From Vibrio algarum (GTDB lineage: Bacteria > Pseudomonadota > Gammaproteobacteria > Enterobacterales > Vibrionaceae): a stretch of DNA of 64,000 nt. Location of the stretch: positions 744,001 through 808,000 of the forward strand of contig NZ_JAQLOI010000003.1 in the NCBI RefSeq assembly GCF_028204155.1. Reading direction: 5' to 3'. Below the pieces are notes generated by a model. That model made no database searches and was not told the DNA's origin. It saw only the letters and a program-made list of their open reading frames with translations. A program made the position numbers and the translations under genes. Positions 27,719 through 36,142 of this stretch are shown here, piece after piece (positions within the stretch are counted from its first letter, which is position 1; every line of letters begins with the position of its first letter).

Positions 27719-28471
27719 TCAATATATCAATTTACCTAGTGGATTAATTAACTGACTCACTCCTTGAGTAAACCTTAACGCATCGCTAGAGACCGTTAAG
27801 CAAACACAGCCCTCTTGTGTCATTGGGTTATGAGTATGCTTACCATCTAACCAGATAAAGTCACCAGCATGATAACTGCCCATTTCATCTTCAAAGCTGC
27901 CTTCAAGCAGTAAAGTTATCTCATAACCCTTGTGCGTATGTTGAGGAACGTTACCGCCTTTAGCTATGTGCAATAGGCTCATACGACGTTCATCATCATC
28001 GAGATTCAGCCTCGCACGTGATATTTTTCCTATACCTTGCCACTCTTTCAAAGAGATAGATTTCATGGCCCTCGGCAGAGCAACACGTGTACCAGAAACT
28101 TCGATTTCCTTGACGGTAACGGGCAACGTTGCTGTTTTTTCTACTGGTTGCGCTGTAATCGCTTCTAGCATGTCGAGTGATGCGACGCTTTGTGGTTGAG
28201 TTTCAAACAACTGAGCGTTAAATGATTGTGTTTCGAGCGACTCCACTTCCAATTCTGATTCATCAAAATTAAAGTCGAAATCTTCAATGTTCAATGTTTC
28301 TTCTTGAACATCAAACACTTCCATAGCCACCTGTGCAGTTAATTGGCTAACAAGAGATTGGCATTCATCACACATCTCTACATGGCTAGCAACAACAATG
28401 GCAACCGATGCAGGTAGGGTTCCTGCTACAAATTCTTTTAGTACAGCTTCGCTTGGGTGATAATTAATCAT
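27719..28471 (-). CDS. chrR: ChrR-family zinc anti-sigma factor
   Basis: Holds the ECF sigma factor inactive until singlet oxygen or a similar stress. The N-terminal anti-sigma domain has His5, His30, Cys34 and Cys37 (HVEMCDEC), the same zinc-ligand pattern described for Rhodobacter ChrR. A linker of about 60 acidic residues leads to a C-terminal cupin domain (GNVPQHTHKGYEITLLLEGS and GDFIWLDGKHTHNP). At 250 residues it is longer than usual because of that linker. Overlaps the sigma gene by eight bases, typical of a sigma/anti-sigma pair. Confidence 0.92.
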   Translation of the reverse strand: MINYHPSEAVLKEFVAGTLPASVAIVVASHVEMCDECQSLVSQLTAQVAMEVFDVQEETLNIEDFDFNFDESELEVESLETQSFNAQLFETQPQSVASLDMLEAITAQPVEKTATLPVTVKEIEVSGTRVALPRAMKSISLKEWQGIGKISRARLNLDDDERRMSLLHIAKGGNVPQHTHKGYEITLLLEGSFEDEMGSYHAGDFIWLDGKHTHNPMTQEGCVCLTVSSDALRFTQGVSQLINPLGKLIY

Positions 28472-29102
28472 GGTCTTGTTCTCCCATTTGCTGTCGTATT
28501 TTTTCTAAAGCTAGCCTTAATCTCGATTTAATAGTACCGATTGGTACACCAAGTTGCTGAGATAGCTGTTCTTGAGAAAGTTCTTGGAAGTACACACCTT
28601 GAACTACAACCCTTTGAGCCATAGGTAGGCTGTCTACCAAACTTTCTAGTTGTTTTGTCATTAGGTGGTCACCAAATGGCGTTGACTCATTGTCGCTTTC
28701 ACTTAACGCCTGTTCTAACGGCCATATATCGTCACCGAGATTTTGCTCTGCTTTGCTTTTCACTTTTCTTAGCTGATCAAAAGAAGCATTTCGCATAACG
28801 GTGTAAATCCATGTCGTCGCAGCACCTTTAGACGCATCATAGAGGTGGGCTTTTTTCCAAACGTTAGTCATGGTGTCTTGCACTAATTCATTTGCTTGGC
28901 TCTCGTTGCCATGCTGCTTGATACCAAAGCGCTGAATTTTTGGTGCAAAGAAGCGAAACAGCTTTGTAAATGCTGCTTTGTCTTGGTTTTTTGCCACCAA
29001 GGATAACCAGTCGGACAATTCTGGGTGAGCCGACTTAGTGGTTAGCTGAGTAATGGGATTCCCTCTCGCTATCGGTTCGATTTTTACCTCAATCTGCTGC
29101 AT
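28464..29102 (-). CDS. ECF sigma factor of the RpoE/ChrR photo-oxidative stress type
   Basis: A 212-residue group 4 sigma factor. Region 2 reads FAPKIQRFGIKQHGNESQANELVQ (cut here: FAPKIQRFG and ANELVQDTMTNVWKKA), and region 4 has the helix-turn-helix LSQEQLSQQLGVPIGTIKSR. It starts a long minus-strand block with its anti-sigma factor, photolyase and lipid genes, so the expected signal is singlet oxygen or light-generated oxidants. A promoter-like TGATC-N17-CGTA lies 36 bases upstream, so it is probably autoregulated. I leave the symbol blank because rpoE also names the unrelated envelope-stress sigma. Confidence 0.92.
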   Translation of the reverse strand: MQQIEVKIEPIARGNPITQLTTKSAHPELSDWLSLVAKNQDKAAFTKLFRFFAPKIQRFGIKQHGNESQANELVQDTMTNVWKKAHLYDASKGAATTWIYTVMRNASFDQLRKVKSKAEQNLGDDIWPLEQALSESDNESTPFGDHLMTKQLESLVDSLPMAQRVVVQGVYFQELSQEQLSQQLGVPIGTIKSRLRLALEKIRQQMGEQDHD

Positions 29103-29137
29103 CTGAACAACACCCCTTTGTAATTGATATTAACCAA

Positions 29138-29163
29138 TACGCTAGGGCAAATAAAAAAGATCA
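29138..29163 (-). promoter_or_regulatory. Candidate ECF promoter of the sigma/ChrR block
   Basis: On the minus strand TGATC (29163-29159), 17 bases, CGTA (29141-29138). The same elements with the same spacing precede the LON-domain gene. Rhodobacter RpoE promoters have a TGATCC-type -35 and a TAAGA-type -10, so this fits, but the match rests on two sites. Confidence 0.6.
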
Positions 29164-29805
29164 CATTTTATTTAATTCTTTTTCGCATAACGTACTGAGG
29201 AGCGTTGTTAGTTGTTTGTATTCAAGCTGTTGGACAAACTTTTCCTTTTCATCTAAAGAAAGGGGAATAATCTCCAACAAACGCGCGCATACCCAATTAG
29301 GATAGTCAAAGAATTGGGTTTTATACAGCTTATTTAACTCATTATGGGCGTTAAATACTCCTTGCAAAACAGTAGATAGCTTTAATTGTACCTGCTCTAT
29401 TGAGTCACCATCGAAGGTTGACGCAGAGTCTTGATTCGAGGACCAATGTGAAATTACAGTGGTCTTTGCGATCAACAACCCATCTTGTTGTTGTTCAAAG
29501 TTGGAGAGACTAACCATATGATCTGCAAGCACATCAACCGTTAGTATACCGTCCTCTCCACTATCAAAATCAACGATCTGCACATGAACCCCCCAGTCTG
29601 GCACTGAGAATCCGTTCTCTTTACGATACAACGCAATAACAAAGCCATCCGTATTCTGAGCGTTAGTTATCATAGCGGTATATTTTGGCTCAAAAATACG
29701 CAGCCTCTGCATCCCTCCAGGAAGTACAAATATGGGTAGGGGAAATACAGGGTATTGAATAGATTCCAAGGGATTAGTATGCGTTTTTTGTTCGACGTTA
29801 ATCAC
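29161..29805 (-). CDS. LON peptidase substrate-binding domain protein
   Basis: A 214-residue protein consisting of the Lon N-terminal domain (YPVFPLPIFVLPGGMQRLRI, followed by FEPKYTAMI) without ATPase or protease domains. Starts with GTG. Role unknown; stand-alone LON domains may bind proteins. It precedes the sigma gene on the same strand with 58 bases between them and has its own ECF-like promoter, suggesting membership in the same stress regulon. Confidence 0.85.
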   Translation of the reverse strand: MINVEQKTHTNPLESIQYPVFPLPIFVLPGGMQRLRIFEPKYTAMITNAQNTDGFVIALYRKENGFSVPDWGVHVQIVDFDSGEDGILTVDVLADHMVSLSNFEQQQDGLLIAKTTVISHWSSNQDSASTFDGDSIEQVQLKLSTVLQGVFNAHNELNKLYKTQFFDYPNWVCARLLEIIPLSLDEKEKFVQQLEYKQLTTLLSTLCEKELNKM

Positions 29806-30113
29806 AGCGACACTCGTGTTAGATTAGATTCTTCTTTTACGTTGGAGAAACACCGATCGATCACATATTTCACTATAATTTAGAAAAATGACTCGTTGAA
29901 CTCGCTCTAAATGTCTCTATCGCGACTGCTAAAAATAGTTATACCGACCTAAATAAGTTTGTGAACAATATCCAAGTGATAAGTTCGTATCCCGCATTAG
30001 TATTGAATAGAAAAATAAGGATAGAGCTGACTATGATGTGAGTTTTATCGCATACATCGCTTAAATATTGTGGTGTCATATTTACCCCAAGAAAATTTGA
30101 GCAGGTAAATACA
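29806..30113. other. Divergent intergenic region
   Basis: 308 bases between the LON-domain gene and a small unknown gene. It holds the candidate ECF promoter at 29838-29863 and the ribosome site of the small gene (AGGT before 30114). Nothing else recognised. Confidence 0.5.
29838..29863 (-). promoter_or_regulatory. Candidate ECF promoter of the LON-domain gene
   Basis: Minus strand TGATC (29863-29859), 17 bases, CGTAAAAGA (from 29841). Identical -35 core, spacing and CGTA to the promoter predicted in front of the ECF sigma gene. Confidence 0.6.
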
Positions 30114-30392
30114 ATGGAACTGATTGCAACAAGATTAGATAATTGGAATTTATATAGGGCTGGCGAACAGTATTTTGAATCACAAATAAAACTCACTGAA
30201 GAGCAGTTGTCTACCGATGGAGAAGAAATCCTGACGAACTCTGGTAACCTAAAACAACTCGCTTTTAATCATGATTCAATTAAAGGTTGGTTTAATGACA
30301 GCAAAACCGATGATGATTTTCAAAAAATAATAAAAGCATTAGAGCCAATCATCATTGAACTCTGGAATGAAAAAAACTCGGCTCTTGGATAA
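30114..30392 (+). CDS. Small hypothetical protein
   Basis: 92 residues, acidic, mostly helical, no signal peptide, membrane segment or recognised motif. A ribosome site (AGGT, eight bases before the ATG) and codon usage like its neighbours support it as a real gene. It stands alone. Confidence 0.65.
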   Translation: MELIATRLDNWNLYRAGEQYFESQIKLTEEQLSTDGEEILTNSGNLKQLAFNHDSIKGWFNDSKTDDDFQKIIKALEPIIIELWNEKNSALG

Positions 30393-30513
30393 TGGAAATC
30401 TATTAATTTTTACCCTAGAGCTAGCCAAGCCGCTAGCTCTACCGCATTCATTTATTACTTAGCGTTATAGCCAATTACTCCATTGATCCCCAGATTAGAG
30501 CAGCAATGAGATT

Positions 30514-31070
30514 CTAATCGAACAGATCAATCACGAGTTTATTGTCCCTGATGACCAAATTAGGTTCAGCAGATTTAAGCAACGCTTGTTGCACTTTAGA
30601 ACTATCAAGTTTGTATACCGGTTGCATTGAAAGCGCGTGACCAATCATTGAAACAGCCGGTTTTAAAAGTGCCGATATTTCTGGGGTCAACCGTTGGTTT
30701 TTTTCATCAAAACGCTCCAAACGCAGCGACTTTAAAAATACCTCTCCACTTTCTTGGTCATATTCCGGGATAGCACTAAATTCGATATCAAGATCCAAAC
30801 CAAGATTCTGTACGCTTAGCATCTGAACTTGTACGCTAGTATTAGCAAAAACAGAAACACGATCGGCGTCCGCTCGACCAATTTTCACTTTAAGATCATC
30901 AACCGAAACCTCTGCATACATGACGTTTTCAATGCCGACAGATTGCTCAAGACCGACAGTATCTTGCAAATATTCGTCCATGTCTTGTTCTGTGATGCTA
31001 TAGCTAGCGCAGCCACCTACAGCAAATACGGTGAACAGGGGGTAAGTACTTTTACTATTTTTTTAAGCAT
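30514..31070 (-). pseudogene. DUF1439 lipoprotein (YceB-like), frameshifted at the signal peptide
   Basis: The DUF1439 body (30514-30981, with SVDDLKVKIGRADADRVSV and LEFSAIPEYDQES-like beta region) lacks a start and signal peptide. An ATG at 31070 with AAAAGGA upstream opens a lipoprotein signal that runs into a stop. One more G in the five at 31038-31042 joins the two: KIVKVLTPLFTVFAVGGC, a proper lipobox. The corrected protein is about 185 residues. Function unknown. Confidence 0.8.
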
Positions 31071-31230
31071 CAAGATCAATCCTTTTCCGTTCAGTGAGAT
31101 TACATAGTTTATACTGAGCGCAAATAGAACAACTGTAAAGTCTATGTTTTTTTCTATTCAGTTTGGTCCAATATAATTCATGAGTACTTGCTATAATGAT
31201 AAATAGACACTCAGGAAACCCGAATTTCAC

Positions 31231-31995
31231 ATGCGATTGTTGACAGATAAAAAATACTTTTCTTTGCGCTTTTTAGGACTACTATTTAGCTCATTGCTTT
31301 ACTTATCTTTCGGTGCCAGTGCCCAAACACCGAATACTCTCACCTTTTCGGCTTTAGCTACCGATGTAAAGGGTAAAACTCTCGCTATAGAAATTCAAAG
31401 CGTGTTGAAAGAAGCTTATAGAAAGCTTGGAATTCAGGTTGAGTTCTCTAATTTGCCAACATCTAGGGGACTTATATATTCAAATTCAGGTAATACCGAT
31501 GGTCAAACATTTTCAACAGAAGAAATTGAAGATACCTACAAAAATTTAATTCGTGTGAACGTTCCAATAACAAGCCGAAACATGTATTTATTTACCAAAC
31601 AAGGTAACGAATTTGAAGTGACTGGTTGGAAAAGCATCCCTACTGATTATGTTTTAGGGTACAAACGTGGGGTACCTTTTGTTCAACTCGCTGTCGAAAA
31701 ATACGGCCTTAATGGTCATGCCAGCAAAGATTCACAGAATAATTTTCTTCAGCTACAAAAAGATAGAGTAAAGGTTGTCTTATCTTCGAAGAAGGGTTTT
31801 AAGTCCGTGGATAATACCTTCCATTTAAACGACATAGTAAGACTAGATCCACCTATTTATACTGCTCATTTATATCATTATCTTCACAGTAAACACGCGG
31901 ATCTAGTCCCTGAAATAACTCGAGTGCTGCAAGAAATGAAAAAGTCTGGTGAAATTGACAATATCCGAAAACTCGCAGTGGAGAATGTAAAATAG
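31231..31995 (+). CDS. Periplasmic solute-binding protein (SBP family 3-like)
   Basis: A 254-residue secreted protein with signal peptide ending GASAQ. The mature part begins LTFSALATDVKGKTLAIE and resembles the many small, transporter-less amino-acid-type binding proteins of vibrios, which may act as sensors or orphan receptors. There is no ABC permease or ATPase gene nearby, and the ligand is unknown. AGGAAA precedes the start. Confidence 0.8.
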   Translation: MRLLTDKKYFSLRFLGLLFSSLLYLSFGASAQTPNTLTFSALATDVKGKTLAIEIQSVLKEAYRKLGIQVEFSNLPTSRGLIYSNSGNTDGQTFSTEEIEDTYKNLIRVNVPITSRNMYLFTKQGNEFEVTGWKSIPTDYVLGYKRGVPFVQLAVEKYGLNGHASKDSQNNFLQLQKDRVKVVLSSKKGFKSVDNTFHLNDIVRLDPPIYTAHLYHYLHSKHADLVPEITRVLQEMKKSGEIDNIRKLAVENVK

Positions 31996-32012
31996 AACGC
32001 TGTTTAGCTATT

Positions 32013-33458
32013 TCAGCCCCCCATCAGCATGTATTTCGCCTCTAGATAATCATCCATACCCATATACGATCCTTCTCGGCCCAAGCCAGATTCTTTTACG
32101 CCACCAAACGGGGCCAACGTGGTTGAAATTATCCCTTCATTAATGCCCACTATTCCTGTTTCTAACTCTTCAGCCGCTTTCCATGCACGTGCTAACGATT
32201 GTGTGTAAATATACGAAGCTAAACCAAATTCTGTATCATTTGCTCGTGCCAATACTTCGTCGTCATCACTAAAACTAAACAACGCTGCCAATGGACCAAA
32301 TGTCTCTTCTGACGCAACTAACATGTCGTCTGTGACACCGATCATAACGTGTGGTGTCATTAATCGGCTGCCAGGTTCGGGCAATTTTCCGTACAGCACG
32401 GTAGCCCCTTTATCGCATGCATCTTGAATGTGTTGAGTCACTTTTGCCACTGCTGCATCGTTGATAAGTGGCCCCATATTTACCCCTTCAACAAACCCAT
32501 CGCCCACTTTTAGATCTTCGGCTTTTTTAGCCAGTTTATGAGCAAACTCTTCATACACATTTTCATGTATAAACAAACGGTTGGCACAAACACAGGTTTG
32601 GCCTGCGTTTCTGAATTTGGCAATTATCGCCCCTTCAACGGCAGCATCGATGTCCGCGTCGTCAAAAACAATAAACGGCGCATTACCACCTAACTCTAAA
32701 GAGAGCTTTTTGATGGTTGAAGACGATTGTTCCATTAAGATCTTACCCACATTGGTGGAGCCAGTGAACGAAATTTTACGCACGATTTTACTCTTGGTCA
32801 GTGCGCCACCAATCGCGATAGCGTCACCAGTGATCACACTAAATAACCCTTTCGGGATACCTGCCCTTTCTGCCAGCTCTGCAAGCGCTAATGCGCTAAA
32901 AGGCGTATCAGGGGCGGGTTTAAGAATGACTGGGCAACCGGCGGCGAAAGCAGGGGCACACTTACGAGTGATCATCGCAGCCGGAAAATTCCAAGGCGTT
33001 ATCGCACCGACGACACCAATAGGCTCTTTGGTCACCAAAATTCGAGCATCTTGTTTATGGCTTGGGATAATATCCCCATAAGCGCGACGAGCTTCTTCTG
33101 CAAACCATTCAATAAAACTGGCGGCGTAAATCACTTCACCTCTTGCCTCTGCCCATGGTTTACCTTGTTCCGTCGTCATGATAGTTGCCAAGTCATCGGC
33201 GTTTTCCACCATCAACTCATACCAACGACGTAGTATCTTTGCACGGTGCTCTGAAGTCTCTTTCTTCCATAACTTAAAGGCAACCTGCGCATCCACTATC
33301 GCCTGCGCGGTCTCTTTCTCCCCCATATTTGGCACTGAACCTATTACTTCATCATTAAAAGGGTTGGTAATAGCGGTTACTGTGCCGTCCAATGCATCAA
33401 CCCATTCACCTGAAACGTAGGCTTTTTGCTTAAATAGGCGGTTATCAATCAATTTCAT
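32013..33458 (-). CDS. gabD: Succinate-semialdehyde dehydrogenase
   Basis: Oxidises succinate semialdehyde to succinate with NAD(P). A 481-residue aldehyde dehydrogenase close to E. coli GabD: TPWNFPAAMITRK, ELGGNAPFIVFDDAD with the general-base Glu, and catalytic Cys in NAGQTCVCANR. Placed last in the homoprotocatechuate operon, it takes the succinate semialdehyde released by the HpaI aldolase to the TCA cycle. AAGGAAG precedes the ATG. Confidence 0.9.
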   Translation of the reverse strand: MKLIDNRLFKQKAYVSGEWVDALDGTVTAITNPFNDEVIGSVPNMGEKETAQAIVDAQVAFKLWKKETSEHRAKILRRWYELMVENADDLATIMTTEQGKPWAEARGEVIYAASFIEWFAEEARRAYGDIIPSHKQDARILVTKEPIGVVGAITPWNFPAAMITRKCAPAFAAGCPVILKPAPDTPFSALALAELAERAGIPKGLFSVITGDAIAIGGALTKSKIVRKISFTGSTNVGKILMEQSSSTIKKLSLELGGNAPFIVFDDADIDAAVEGAIIAKFRNAGQTCVCANRLFIHENVYEEFAHKLAKKAEDLKVGDGFVEGVNMGPLINDAAVAKVTQHIQDACDKGATVLYGKLPEPGSRLMTPHVMIGVTDDMLVASEETFGPLAALFSFSDDDEVLARANDTEFGLASYIYTQSLARAWKAAEELETGIVGINEGIISTTLAPFGGVKESGLGREGSYMGMDDYLEAKYMLMGG

Positions 33459-33528
33459 CTTCTACTTCCTTATAGAGAGCTCAACGCTTTCATCTAATTA
33501 ATCGTTACGATGGACGTCATCGTATTTA

Positions 33529-34730
33529 CTACGTTACCTGAACTCGAGATAGGTTCTTTTGATGGTAATTGAAATAAAGCGCCAAGGCACTCACCCCGTA
33601 ACTCACCAGAAAGATAGGCAACATTATTGGACCTATATATTCAACCAATGTACCCACCAACTGAGCGAGTAGTGCACCTAGTAATAATTGTATAAATCCA
33701 AGTAATCCTGAAGCCGATGCTCGATTCACTTCCACCGATGCAATAGATAGTGATTGTAAGTGAGGTTGACTTAAACCACGACCGAAGGTAAACAAGGCCA
33801 TTGTGATAAATACATTTTCATAGCTGATTTCAAATATAGCTAAGGAAACCAACATCATCAATCCTCCTAATAAAGACAAGCTATGACCAATAATCACAGT
33901 GCTTGAATGGGATAATTTTGCTGATAACTGAGCACTAATAAAACTGCCGGCCATAAAACCAAAAGCAACAAACAGGAACCAAAACCCGTATTGAGTCAGG
34001 CTTTCTCCTAACGTGGCACTCACTATAAAAGGGGCACAGGTAACAAACGAAAAAAAGCCACAGGCAATAAGGGTACTGGACAATGCGAGACTAACGTACG
34101 CCTTATTTCTTATTAGTTTTTTGTAAGTTCCGATAAACGAAATTGACTTGCCCAAGCTCCTCTCATCATTAATGGGGCTTGGGTATTGAAAAAGACCCCT
34201 AGCCAAACGACCGTCGCCATTAACATAGGAAGATAAAATACAGAATGCCAACCAATAAACTCAGACACCACCCCGCCCACAGTCGGTGCTACAGCTTGAG
34301 ATACCGCTACCCCCATGGTGACATAACTAAGCTTCTCTACCGCTTTTTCTGAAGGGTACATATCGACAAGAATACTTCTTGCGAGCATCATCCCAATGCA
34401 ACCACCAGCGGCCTGCATAATACGACTCAGCAATATCAGTTCGACGGAACTGGCAAAAACACCAACCACACCCCCAGCAATATGAAGACCAAAGCCCCAA
34501 AGTAATAGATTTCGTTTGCCATAGCGGTCGGCCAATGGTCCACCAAACAACTGACCAATGGCGAGTGTCGCTAAATACGCGGTAAAACTAAGTTGAATAA
34601 CATTACTAGACGCACCAAACTCTTTCGCCAAAATAGGCATAATCGGTGCGACAATATTAAGGGCAACAGGACTAACCATAGCCATCAGTATTAAGAAATA
34701 AGTAAGCTGGATTTCTTTTTTCATAACCAT
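33529..34730 (-). pseudogene. MFS permease (drug:proton antiporter type), frameshifted
   Basis: About 400 residues and 12 membrane segments when joined. The first frame has the MFS motif GGPLADRYGKRNLLLWG; the second continues from NDERSLGKSISFIGTYKKL. One more C in the four at 34174-34177 (GGGG on the plus strand) gives FNTQAPINDERSLGKS and an unbroken protein. The family is Bcr/CflA-like rather than the HpaX aromatic-acid importers, so it may export a toxic intermediate. Between hpaD and gabD in the operon. Confidence 0.82.
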
Positions 34731-34752
34731 GGATTAGCCCATATCTCTATGG

Positions 34753-35604
34753 TTACACCTCAAACAGCACGTTGACCTGTCCGGTACCAGAGCTAGGGAA
34801 GTACTCACTAACTAAATGGCCTTTCCCTTGATATTTATCCCAACCGAGAGCACCGAACAGCATTGCCGTATCGTGCATCCCTCCCTCACCATCGCACTTA
34901 GCCGCGTAGTCTGGAAGCATTTTCAAGAAGGTTTCGATATCGCCGTTTTGCCACATATCCAATACGTGAAGGTCCATTTGACGATTAAATTCACTAGAAA
35001 TAGTAAATGTGCCGTTGTTGGCGGCGTACTCTTCATTAGGCCAAATTCTATGAGAAAGTGAACCTGAAGCCAACAACATGACTTTGCTATCACTTGCTTC
35101 AATCGCTTCACGAATAGCTTCACCCAACCGGCGAGAGGATTCTATACTGTGGACCGTACACAAAGCCGCAACAGACACCACTTTAAATTTCTTGTCTTCA
35201 TTCATAAACCGCATTGGCACTAGCGTACCGTACTCAAGCGCTAATGAATCAACCTGATGGGAAAGAGTAAACACTCCCTTTTCTGTTGCAATATCGGCAA
35301 TCAAATCACCCAGTTTGGAATTCCCCTCATATTCGTATGGTAGATCCTGAATAAAATGTGGAAACTCGTTACTGGTAAATAAACCTTCAAAGTGCGTATT
35401 GGCATTAATATGATAACCAGCATTGATTAGCCAGTGAGTATCCAGAACGACTACGGTATCCACCCCTTTCTCACGCGCTATCCGCGAAATCTCTTTATGT
35501 CCATCAATCGCGTGCTGACGCAAACCAAAAAGCTTACCCGGTTGTTCAGACATGATCATCGTAGGTACGTGTGTAATTTTTGCAGCAACAACAAGTTCGC
35601 CCAT
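34753..35604 (-). CDS. hpaD: 3,4-Dihydroxyphenylacetate 2,3-dioxygenase
   Basis: Extradiol (LigB-type) ring cleavage of homoprotocatechuate to 5-carboxymethyl-2-hydroxymuconate semialdehyde. Contains HVPTMIMSEQPG, DTHWLINAGYH with metal-binding His, and CDGEGGMHDTAMLFGALGWD. From the ATG at 35604 (AAGGAGA upstream) it has 283 residues, the length I expect for this family. An upstream ATG at 35682 would add 26 unrelated residues. Confidence 0.93.
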   Translation of the reverse strand: MGELVVAAKITHVPTMIMSEQPGKLFGLRQHAIDGHKEISRIAREKGVDTVVVLDTHWLINAGYHINANTHFEGLFTSNEFPHFIQDLPYEYEGNSKLGDLIADIATEKGVFTLSHQVDSLALEYGTLVPMRFMNEDKKFKVVSVAALCTVHSIESSRRLGEAIREAIEASDSKVMLLASGSLSHRIWPNEEYAANNGTFTISSEFNRQMDLHVLDMWQNGDIETFLKMLPDYAAKCDGEGGMHDTAMLFGALGWDKYQGKGHLVSEYFPSSGTGQVNVLFEV

Positions 35605-35698
35605 CTTGTGTATCTCCTTGCTTTTAGTAATAAAAGTCCCTTGATTCAATTCGCCGAACGGATTTATTACCTTATCATTCAATTTCAGTTCTCAGTGC

Positions 35699-36103
35699 TC
35701 ACAAGCTTGTATTACTTTGCCAAGCTTTTAAGCTTCTCGTGTATATTATTTTTTTGTAATTCAGTGTCGGATGCAATTCAACCATTTCAAATCCGATGCT
35801 TAGATAGCGCTTATCAAATACAGGCTGTAGCCGCTCAGTGAATGCCGCAAATATGGTATCCCCCGCTTGCTTCAGTATCTCCATTGAGCGTCCGCTACCG
35901 ACCTTGACCGTAAGGTGAATAAAACCGTTTTCCGGGTCACCCTCCGCAACACGAAAACTATCCGCTCGATAAGCTCGGCTGCGGATGCCCCCTAACGGAA
36001 ATACACCTGTTGAAACTGCTGTTTCATTGAGCACTTTTAGTAGCTCTGGCAGATCCAACTCTGATTCAATATTGGCAGAATATTCCACAATAAAATGGGG
36101 CAT
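35699..36103 (-). CDS. hpaF: 5-Carboxymethyl-2-hydroxymuconate isomerase, C-terminus frameshifted
   Basis: Tautomerises 5-carboxymethyl-2-hydroxymuconate in the homoprotocatechuate pathway. The start MPHFIVEYSANIE at 36103, with catalytic Pro after Met and AAAGGA upstream, is typical. As read the tail is KKIIYTRSLKAWQ and ends at 35699. One more A in the seven (T7 at 35749-35755 on the plus strand) gives KKNNIHEKLKSLAK, ending at 35712, which looks like the normal family C-terminus. Lies between hpaE and hpaD. Confidence 0.9.
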   Translation of the reverse strand: MPHFIVEYSANIESELDLPELLKVLNETAVSTGVFPLGGIRSRAYRADSFRVAEGDPENGFIHLTVKVGSGRSMEILKQAGDTIFAAFTERLQPVFDKRYLSIGFEMVELHPTLNYKKIIYTRSLKAWQSNTSL

Positions 36104-36142
36104 AGTTTTTCCTTTGATATTGGCTAACACTGGAGTTTGTAT

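Noticed and set aside
18961..29102. Nitrogen-fixation locus because of a NifW-like gene
   Set aside because: No nif structural or cofactor genes are present; NifW-like proteins occur in many non-fixing vibrios.
32581..33081. 166-residue plus-strand frame inside gabD
   Set aside because: Antisense shadow of a well-conserved aldehyde dehydrogenase.
33529..34730. HpaX, the 4-hydroxyphenylacetate importer
   Set aside because: Length and motifs fit drug-type antiporters, not the aromatic-acid importer family.
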